A DNA stretch of 12,693 bases from Propionibacteriaceae bacterium (GTDB lineage Bacteria; Actinomycetota; Actinomycetes; Propionibacteriales; Propionibacteriaceae). This document shows positions 6,976-12,693 of the stretch, piece by piece. The position numbers and the translations under genes were made by a program. The notes beneath the pieces are model-generated. The model did no database searches. It was given only the letters and a program-made list of their open reading frames with translations, and was not told where the DNA came from. The stretch spans positions 983-13,675 of the forward strand of contig JAUNRO010000043.1 in assembly GCA_030544185.1 (NCBI GenBank), in the 5' to 3' direction. Each line of letters opens with the position of its first letter. The stretch's first letter is position 1.

Positions 6976-8172
6976 TCAGTTGGCTTCGAGGGCGGCCAGG
7001 CCGGGAAGTTCCTTGCCCTCGAGATATTCGAGGGAGGCGCCGCCGCCGGTGGAGATGTGGCCGAAGTCGGAGTCGGCGAAGCCGAGCGCCCGCACGGCGG
7101 AGGCGGAGTCGCCGCCACCGACGACCGACAGGCCGTCAACCTTGGTCAGCGCGTCGGCGACCTCCCGGGTGCCGTTGGCGAAGGCCGCCATCTCGAACAC
7201 ACCCATCGGGCCGTTCCAGAACACGGTGTGGGCGCTGCGGATCACGTTGGCGAAGGCCTGCGCGGACTCCGGACCGATGTCGAGGCCCATCTGATCGGCC
7301 GGCATGGCGTCGGCGGCGACCACGGTGGGGGGCGCGTCGGCCTTGAACTCGGGCGCGACGACGACATCGGTCGGCAGGATGATCTCCTTGCCGAGCTTCT
7401 GCGCCTCGGCGAGGTAGTTCTTGCAGGTCTCGAGCTGGTCCTCTTCCAGCAGGGAGCTGCCGACCTCGTTGCCGTTGGCCTTGAGGAAAGTGAACAGCAT
7501 GCCGCCGCCGATCACCAGGGTGTCGGCGGTCTTGAGCAGGTTGTCGATGACCTTGAGCTTGTCGGAGACCTTGGAGCCGCCGAGCACGACGACATAGGGG
7601 CTCTTGGTCTCGGTGGTCAGCTGCTTGAGGACCTGGACCTCTTTCTCGACCAGCAGGCCCGCGGCGTTCGGCAGCAGCTTGGCGACGTCATAGACCGACG
7701 CCTGCTTGCGGTGCACCACACCGAAGCCGTCGGAGACGAACACATCGGCACCGAGTCCGGCGTACTTCTGTGCCAGCTCGGTGCGCTCGGCCTCGTCCTT
7801 GGACTCCTCGGCCGGCTCATAGCGGACGTTCTCCAGCATCATGACCTCGCCGGAGCCGAGGTTGGCCGCGAGCTGCTGGGCGGACTCGCCCACCACGTCC
7901 TCGGCCAGCTTGACGTCGCGGCCGAGGAGCTCACCGAGGCGCTTGGCGGCGGGAGCGAGTGAGAACTTCGGGTTGACCTGGCCCTTGGGCCGCCCGAGGT
8001 GCGCCATCACGATGACGCCGGCGCCCGCGTCGAGGAGCGCCTGGAGAGTGGGCACCGAGGCCCGGATGCGGCCGTCATCGGTGATGACATCGCCGTCGAG
8101 AGGAACGTTGAGATCGCAGCGGATCAGGACCTTCTTGCCGGACAGGTCGCCGAGGTCAGAGATCGATTTCAC
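6976..8172 (-). CDS. pgk: Phosphoglycerate kinase
   Basis: Makes ATP from 1,3-bisphosphoglycerate and ADP; cytosolic, two Rossmann-like lobes. It is 398 residues, full length. Substrate-lobe motifs are [10 protein letters not shown] (18-27), AHLGRPKG (57-64), [10 protein letters not shown] (114-123) and [13 protein letters not shown] (147-159). Nucleotide-lobe motifs are [10 protein letters not shown] (196-205), WNGPMGVFE (319-327) and GGGDSASAV (352-360). The start is GTG 8172 with GAAGAAGG upstream. It is the middle gene of gap-pgk-tpiA. The 149-nt gap-pgk spacer is full of hairpins, so pgk expression may be partly uncoupled from gap by termination, RNA processing or a separate promoter. 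Confidence 0.98.
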   Translation of the reverse strand: MKSISDLGDLSGKKVLIRCDLNVPLDGDVITDDGRIRASVPTLQALLDAGAGVIVMAHLGRPKGQVNPKFSLAPAAKRLGELLGRDVKLAEDVVGESAQQLAANLGSGEVMMLENVRYEPAEESKDEAERTELAQKYAGLGADVFVSDGFGVVHRKQASVYDVAKLLPNAAGLLVEKEVQVLKQLTTETKSPYVVVLGGSKVSDKLKVIDNLLKTADTLVIGGGMLFTFLKANGNEVGSSLLEEDQLETCKNYLAEAQKLGKEIILPTDVVVAPEFKADAPPTVVAADAMPADQMGLDIGPESAQAFANVIRSAHTVFWNGPMGVFEMAAFANGTREVADALTKVDGLSVVGGGDSASAVRALGFADSDFGHISTGGGASLEYLEGKELPGLAALEAN

Positions 8173-8223
8173 CTTCAGCCTTCTTCCTTGTGTCGTGAGT
8201 GGTGATCAATCGGTGGTCTGGGC

Positions 8224-8255
8224 GGGCGCTGACCCGGGTCGTCCCGGGGACGCCC
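8224..8255. other. Palindromic GC-rich hairpin element upstream of pgk
   Basis: GGGCG (8224-8228) and CGCCC (8251-8255) bracket two CCCGGG hexamers (8233-8238 and 8243-8248) that can pair around a TCGT loop. GACCCGGGTC (8231-8240) is itself a 10-bp palindrome. Its last two bases are shared with the next stem (8254-8290), so the two structures compete. Confidence 0.4.
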
Positions 8256-8290
8256 GACGGGGCCGCCGCTGGTGCGAACGGCCCCGTCGG
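8254..8290 (-). terminator. Strong hairpin in the gap-pgk spacer (terminator or attenuator)
   Basis: CCGACGGGGCCG (8254-8265) and CGGCCCCGTCGG (8279-8290) form a perfect 12-bp GC-rich stem with a 13-nt loop, about 30 nt after the gap stop codon. No U-tract follows on the minus strand. It may act as a U-less terminator, attenuator or 3'-end stabiliser that lowers pgk-tpiA transcription relative to gap. Confidence 0.6.
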
Positions 8291-8299
8291 TCACGTGGG

Positions 8300-8317
8300 C
8301 CACGCCCGGTGGCGTGG
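8300..8317 (-). terminator. First hairpin after gap
   Basis: CCACGCC (8300-8306) and GGCGTGG (8311-8317) form a 7-bp stem with a 4-nt loop, starting 4 nt after the gap stop codon. It is the first of a run of stem-loops before pgk. Confidence 0.5.
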
Positions 8318-8321
8318 GTGG

Positions 8322-9389
<1,068 letters not shown>

Positions 9390-9391
9390 TC

Positions 9392-9397
9392 ACCCTA
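9392..9397 (-). promoter_or_regulatory. Candidate -10 element for gap-pgk-tpiA
   Basis: On the minus strand this reads TAGGGT, the same hexamer as the tkt candidate, inside the 129-nt whiA-gap spacer, predicting a leader of about 59 nt. A TTGACC lies further upstream (9434-9439) but is too distant to be its -35. Confidence 0.4.
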
Positions 9398-9455
9398 TCG
9401 AAGCACCTTCGGCGCGGGCGCACCGGGAGTTTGGGTCAATCTCGCCCCGTCCGGC

Positions 9456-10436
9456 TCACTCGTCGAGCATGTCCGGCGACAGACTGGCCTCGGTGCTCGG
9501 GATGCCCAGTTCGGCCGCGCGTTTGTCCGCGGTGGCCAGCAACCGGCGGATCCGGCCCGCCACCGCGTCCTTGGTCAGTGGCGGATCGTGCAATTGGCCG
9601 AGTTCCTCCAGCGAGGCCTGCTTGTGCTCGATGCGCAGCAGGCCGGCGGCGCGCAGATGCTCGGGGACGTCCTCGCCGAGGATCTCCAGGCCGCGCTCCA
9701 CCCGGGCGGCCGCGGCGACCGCCGCGCGGGCCGAGCGGCGCAGGTTGGCATCGTCGAAGTTGGCCAGCCGGTTCGCCGAGGCCCGGACCTCCCGCCGTTT
9801 GCGGCGCTCCTCCCAGATCTTCAGGCACTCCACGGCCCCCATCCGGTCGAGCATGGCGCTGATGGCGTCACCGTCGCGGATCACGACCCGGTCGACATTG
9901 CGGACCTCGCGGGCCTTGGCGGGGATCTCCAGGCGGCGGGCGGCGCCGACGAGGGCGAGCGCGGCCTCGGGGCCGGGGCAGGTGACCTCCAGCGACATCG
10001 ACCGCCCGGGCTCGGTGAGAGACCCGTGGGCGAGGAAGGCGCCGCGCCACGCGGCGATGCAGTCGCACGTGCCGCCGGCAACGATCTGTGCCGGCAGGCC
10101 CCGGGCGGGCCGGCCGTGGCTGTCGATCAGACCGGTCTGGCGCGCCAGCGCCTCGCCGTCGCGAAAGACCCGCACGACATAGCGCGTCCCCCGGCGGATG
10201 CCGGAGCCGTTGACGACGACCAGGTCCGACTCATGGCCGAACACGTCGAGGACGGTGGTGCGCAACCGGCGAGCGGCCGCGCCGGTGTCCAGCTCCGCCT
10301 CGATGACGATGCGTCCGCCCGCCAGGTGCAGTCCGCCGGCGAACCGGAGCGTCGCGGCGACCTCCGCCCGTCGACAGCAGGGCTTGGACACCGAGACGGT
10401 GGCCAGCTCGGCCTTCACCTGTTGGGTCAGCGCCAT
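9456..10436 (-). CDS. whiA: DNA-binding regulator WhiA
   Basis: WhiA of Gram-positives: an N-terminal LAGLIDADG homing-endonuclease-like fold without nuclease activity, joined to a C-terminal helix-turn-helix. In Streptomyces it works with WhiB to control sporulation-specific division genes, and in Bacillus it affects division and envelope balance. It is 326 residues, standard length. The degenerate LAGLIDADG domain covers about 1-225, including [10 protein letters not shown] (131-140). The helix-turn-helix lies near 272-304, with [17 protein letters not shown] (284-300) highly typical of the family. The start is ATG 10436 after a GGAGG ribosome-binding site. It follows yvcK by 88 nt, with its own candidate promoter there, and precedes gap. 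This organism need not sporulate, as WhiA occurs widely in non-sporulating actinobacteria. Confidence 0.97.
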   Translation of the reverse strand: MALTQQVKAELATVSVSKPCCRRAEVAATLRFAGGLHLAGGRIVIEAELDTGAAARRLRTTVLDVFGHESDLVVVNGSGIRRGTRYVVRVFRDGEALARQTGLIDSHGRPARGLPAQIVAGGTCDCIAAWRGAFLAHGSLTEPGRSMSLEVTCPGPEAALALVGAARRLEIPAKAREVRNVDRVVIRDGDAISAMLDRMGAVECLKIWEERRKRREVRASANRLANFDDANLRRSARAAVAAAARVERGLEILGEDVPEHLRAAGLLRIEHKQASLEELGQLHDPPLTKDAVAGRIRRLLATADKRAAELGIPSTEASLSPDMLDE

Positions 10437-10481
10437 GACGTTCCTCCACTGGTCAGGTTTCCACCACGGGATGCGCCCTGC

Positions 10482-10487
10482 AGCCTA
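10482..10487 (-). promoter_or_regulatory. Candidate whiA promoter (-10) with adjacent GACAC motif
   Basis: TAGGCT on the minus strand fits TANNNT and would give a leader of about 39 nt. GACAC (10501-10505, plus strand) lies 14 bp upstream of it, between the -10 and -35 positions; GACAC is the core of the Streptomyces WhiA site. No good -35 is visible. Confidence 0.35.
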
Positions 10488-10524
10488 GCGCCCCCAGTGG
10501 GACACCTGGCCCAATCGGCCGCGC

Positions 10525-11490
10525 TCAGACCCCCATCACCTCGGCATAGATGGACGCCAGCCGCAGCGGATCGTGGCGTGCGGTGCCGTCGCGCAGGGCC
10601 AGATCCGCGAGGACCAGCCGGGCGCCGAGGGACTGGGCATAGGACGCCAGATGCCGGTCGTGGCGACCGAATCCGGCGTCGGCGATGATCGCATCGAGGC
10701 GCAGCCGAGGTGCGTGATCGGCGAGGATCTCGACGTGCTGACTGGCTGTGTAACCGTCGGTCTCGTCGCCGGGGCGCAAGTTCATCGTGAGCACCCGCCG
10801 GGCCGGGGTGTTGATCAGCGCGTCAGCCAGCTCCGGGACGAGCAGGTGCGGGATGACCGAGGTGAACCAGGATCCGGGGCCGAGCACGACGTAGTCCGCG
10901 CTGCCGACGGCCTCGATCACCTCCGGGCGCGCGGGCGGATCGGCGGGTTCGAGGCGGACGCCCCGAACCTCACCGCAAGTCTTGGCGGCCCTGGACTGGC
11001 CACGCACCTCGGTGATCTCGTCCGGTTGCATCGGGTCGGCGCCGATCACCTCGGCGATGATCTCCAGCGGCACCGAGGACATCGGCAGCACCCGGCCCTT
11101 GGCGTTGAGCAGCTCCCCCACGAGGTCGAGCCCGGCGACCGGATCCCCCAGTTTCTCCCACAGGCCGGCAATGAGCAGGTTGCCGATGGCGTGACCACCG
11201 AGCGGCCCCTCGCCACCGAAGCGGGACTGCAGGACGTCGGCCCAGGTGCGGCCCCAGTGGTCGTCGCCGCAGAGGGCGGCCAGCGCCATCCGCAGGTCGC
11301 CCGGGGGCAGGCAGTCGAACTCCGTGCGCAGGCGTCCCGACGAGCCGCCGTCGTCCGCGACCGTCACGACCGCCGTGAGCCGATCCGTGACGCGCCGCAG
11401 GGCGGACAGCGATGCATGGAGACCGTGCCCACCACCAAAGGCGGTCACCGCCGGCAGCCTGTCGAAGGCCAGATCGAATCGACGTCTCAT
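10525..11490 (-). CDS. yvcK: YvcK/CuvA family protein (UPF0052), gluconeogenesis and cell-shape factor
   Basis: Cytosolic protein of the CofD-like/UPF0052 fold. Bacillus YvcK is needed for growth on gluconeogenic carbon sources and for PBP1 localisation, and mycobacterial CuvA for cell-wall growth; UDP-sugar binding is known for the family. It is 321 residues. Signature segments are AFGGGHGL (17-24), VADDGGSSGRLR (44-55), PPGDLR (62-67), GHAIGNLLIAGL (99-110), MSSVPLEI (137-144) and GPGSWFTSVIPHLL (204-217). Its ATG overlaps the rapZ stop as ATGA, so translation is probably coupled to rapZ. It is second in the rapZ-yvcK-whiA module found throughout Gram-positives. Confidence 0.95.
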   Translation of the reverse strand: MRRRFDLAFDRLPAVTAFGGGHGLHASLSALRRVTDRLTAVVTVADDGGSSGRLRTEFDCLPPGDLRMALAALCGDDHWGRTWADVLQSRFGGEGPLGGHAIGNLLIAGLWEKLGDPVAGLDLVGELLNAKGRVLPMSSVPLEIIAEVIGADPMQPDEITEVRGQSRAAKTCGEVRGVRLEPADPPARPEVIEAVGSADYVVLGPGSWFTSVIPHLLVPELADALINTPARRVLTMNLRPGDETDGYTASQHVEILADHAPRLRLDAIIADAGFGRHDRHLASYAQSLGARLVLADLALRDGTARHDPLRLASIYAEVMGV

Positions 11491-12449
11491 TCCTTGCCCA
11501 CATCCCGGTGCAGCACTCTGGTCGGCATCCCCCTGGCGCGCAGGCGCCGGCCCAATTCCTCCGACATCGCCGTGGACCGGTGCTTGCCACCCGTGCAGCC
11601 GATGGCCACCGTCGCGAATCGTTTGCCCTCGGTGAGGTAGCCCTCGGCCACGGTCACCATCAGCGTCTCCAACTGTTCCAGAAAGGGCCCGGCAGCGGGC
11701 TGTCGCAACACATATTCGCTGACGGGTTGACTCAACCCCGTCTGCGGACGCAGTTCCGGGACCCAGTGGGGGTTGGGCAGGAAGCGGACGTCGATCACCA
11801 TGTCGGCATCGACCGGCAGCCCGTTCTTGAATCCGAAGGACATGAGGGTCAACCGGAGCCGGTCGGAGGTATCGCCGCCATAGGCGTGCGCCACTCGCGC
11901 CGTCAGCTGGTGCACGTTCATCCGGCTGGTGTCGACGACCAGATCGGCGGCGGCGCGCAGTGTCGCGAGCAGTTCCCGCTCCCGCCGGATGCCATCGAGC
12001 AGCCGGCCGTCCCCCTGCAGCGGATGCGGGCGCCTGGACGACTCCTGGCGCGCCACGATGACATCGTCGGAGGCCTCGATGAACAGGATCTCCGGCATCG
12101 TGCCCGCCATCTCCAACTCGGCGAACACCCCGGGCAGATCCTCGAACAGCGTGCGCCCGCGGACGTCGAGCACGACGCCCAGGCGCGTAATGCCCTCGGC
12201 CCGGACCGTGTTGTGGAGCCTGGACAACATGATCGGCGGGAGGTTGTCCACGACATACCAGCCCAAATCCTCCAGCGCATGGGCCGCGGTGCGCCGGCCC
12301 GCGCCCGACATGCCCGTCACGATCACCACCCGCACGTCGTCATGAGGGGAAGCTCCGGGACCAGCACTGCGAACTGGGTCGCTCGACACCCGCCCATCGT
12401 CAACAGAGGACGCTCCGGGACCAGCACTGGGAATCGGGTCGCTCGACAC
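11487..12449 (-). CDS. rapZ: RapZ/YvcJ family nucleotide-binding protein (RNase adapter family)
   Basis: Cytosolic P-loop protein. E. coli RapZ guides RNase E to the GlmZ RNA; the role in actinobacteria, which lack an obvious GlmZ, is unclear. The family core begins near residue 39 (VRVVIVTGMSGAG). The P-loop G46-M-S-G-A-G-R-R-T54 has Arg at both of the usual Lys and Ser/Thr positions. Other signatures are DLGWYVVDNLPP (61-72), LDVRGR (94-99), FIEASDD (123-129), SFGFKNGLPVDADMV (204-218), RFLPNPHWVPELRP (222-235) and GCTGGKHRST (284-293). I use GTG 12449 (320 residues) because a CATAAT hexamer ends 6 nt upstream; an in-frame ATG at 12476 (329 residues) has only a distant GGGAGG. Residues 1-38 are encoded by a duplicated 60-bp unit. 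It overlaps yvcK by 4 nt. Confidence 0.93.
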   Translation of the reverse strand: MSSDPIPSAGPGASSVDDGRVSSDPVRSAGPGASPHDDVRVVIVTGMSGAGRRTAAHALEDLGWYVVDNLPPIMLSRLHNTVRAEGITRLGVVLDVRGRTLFEDLPGVFAELEMAGTMPEILFIEASDDVIVARQESSRRPHPLQGDGRLLDGIRRERELLATLRAAADLVVDTSRMNVHQLTARVAHAYGGDTSDRLRLTLMSFGFKNGLPVDADMVIDVRFLPNPHWVPELRPQTGLSQPVSEYVLRQPAAGPFLEQLETLMVTVAEGYLTEGKRFATVAIGCTGGKHRSTAMSEELGRRLRARGMPTRVLHRDVGKE

Positions 12450-12457
12450 CCGCCCAT
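12338..12457. repeat. Two abutting 60-bp direct repeats at the 5' end of rapZ
   Basis: 12338-12397 and 12398-12457 are head-to-tail copies matching at 53 of 60 positions by eye, each ending GCTCGACACCCGCCCAT. In the rapZ frame each encodes about 20 residues of the form GRVSSDPxxSAGPGASxxDD, just before the conserved core. The unit is a multiple of three, so the reading frame is kept. A weak third similarity continues into the first core codons (DDVRV versus DDGRV). Confidence 0.95.
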
Positions 12458-12461
12458 TATG
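12456..12461 (-). promoter_or_regulatory. Candidate -10 of a leaderless rapZ-yvcK-whiA promoter
   Basis: The minus strand reads CATAAT, one base off TATAAT, followed by GGGCGG and then an in-frame GTG (12449). GACAC/GTGTC pentamers lie on both sides (12445-12449 and 12463-12467), the first covering the predicted start site. No good -35 is visible. Confidence 0.45.
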
Positions 12462-12476
12462 GGACACACCGTTCAT

Positions 12477-12693
12477 CGCGCCGACTCGCCTCCCGCTCGG
12501 CGGCCGCACACCACGAGCCACCCGAGGTGTGCACTCCGGTACACCTTCCGGCCCTTGGGCCGCTCGCCCGACCACAAGGATGACAACGGCGCCCGCTCGT
12601 GCCACCGTGGCGACGACCTCGCAGCACGAGTGCCGACCACGCAGCACCACCTCCACCTGAGGACACGCATGCACGTCGCAAAGTGCACATCGT
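12477..12693. other. Right-end segment without a recognisable gene
   Basis: Frames are open here on the minus strand, but none gives recognisable protein, and three overlapping ones are open at once, as expected by chance in GC-rich DNA. uvrC, often upstream of rapZ, is not visible. Short stem-loops are present: CGGCCC/GGGCCG (12549-12562), GGTGT/ACACC (12526-12545) and CTCGTGC/GCACGAG (12596-12630) enclosing GCCAC-C-GTGGC (12601-12611). They could be the end of an upstream unit or a structured leader; no function can be assigned. Confidence 0.4.

Noticed and set aside
6334..7962. 542-codon plus-strand open frame opposite tpiA and pgk
   Set aside because: Shadow of two full-length glycolytic genes with intact catalytic motifs; no family signal of its own.
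12338..12457. CRISPR-like array
   Set aside because: Only two directly abutting copies with no spacers; it is a tandem duplication.
12457..12690. Overlapping minus-strand open frames as a uvrC end or new small gene
   Set aside because: Three frames are open at once and none shows UvrC-like helix-hairpin-helix sequence or any coherent hydrophobic or charged pattern.

Overview
The window is chromosomal DNA from a high-GC actinobacterium. Phe and Lys codons end almost entirely in C or G, many genes start with GTG, and the gene content is the actinobacterial central-carbon block. WhiA and RbpA are actinobacterial proteins. The RbpA N-terminus (an IRGSRVGAGPMGEAERG-type sequence) resembles the Micrococcales/Propionibacteriales form rather than the Mycobacterium or Streptomyces form. 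Propionibacteriales is my best guess for the order; this is inference.

Layout. (1) Positions 1-330: the probable first codons of a leftward gene (ctaB by position) and a divergent promoter region with a 13-bp direct repeat. (2) 331-4382, rightward: transketolase (tkt), transaldolase (tal) and 6-phosphogluconolactonase (pgl), close enough to be one operon. The zwf and opcA genes that usually sit between tal and pgl in actinobacteria are absent. (3) 4396-5160, leftward: rbpA and secG, separated by a 135-bp spacer rich in inverted repeats. (4) 5252-6130, rightward: an MpaB/DUF2236-family putative oxygenase interposed between secG and tpiA. (5) 6175-12449, leftward and transcribed in the order rapZ, yvcK, whiA, gap, pgk, tpiA: a nucleotide-binding RNase-adaptor family protein, a YvcK/CuvA cell-envelope and carbon-metabolism factor, the WhiA regulator, then lower glycolysis. 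(6) 12450-12693: no recognisable gene.

How it works together. The plus-strand operon supplies the non-oxidative pentose phosphate pathway plus the lactonase step of the oxidative branch. The minus-strand gap-pgk-tpiA genes supply triose-phosphate metabolism. The rapZ-yvcK-whiA unit is the conserved regulatory module that commonly precedes gap in actinobacteria. RbpA (RNA polymerase/sigma co-activator) and SecG (translocon subunit) are housekeeping genes in the same conserved block.

No mobile element, CRISPR array, rRNA or tRNA was seen, and most of the window is ordinary core genome. The points most worth checking are: the tal-pgl junction lacking zwf-opcA; three genes (secG, the mpaB-like gene, rapZ) whose start codon lies exactly 6 nt after a TANNNT-like -10, suggesting leaderless mRNAs; an exact-period 60-bp tandem duplication at the 5' end of rapZ; GACAC (WhiA-type) motifs flanking the candidate rapZ and whiA promoters; and a dense run of GC hairpins between gap and pgk.
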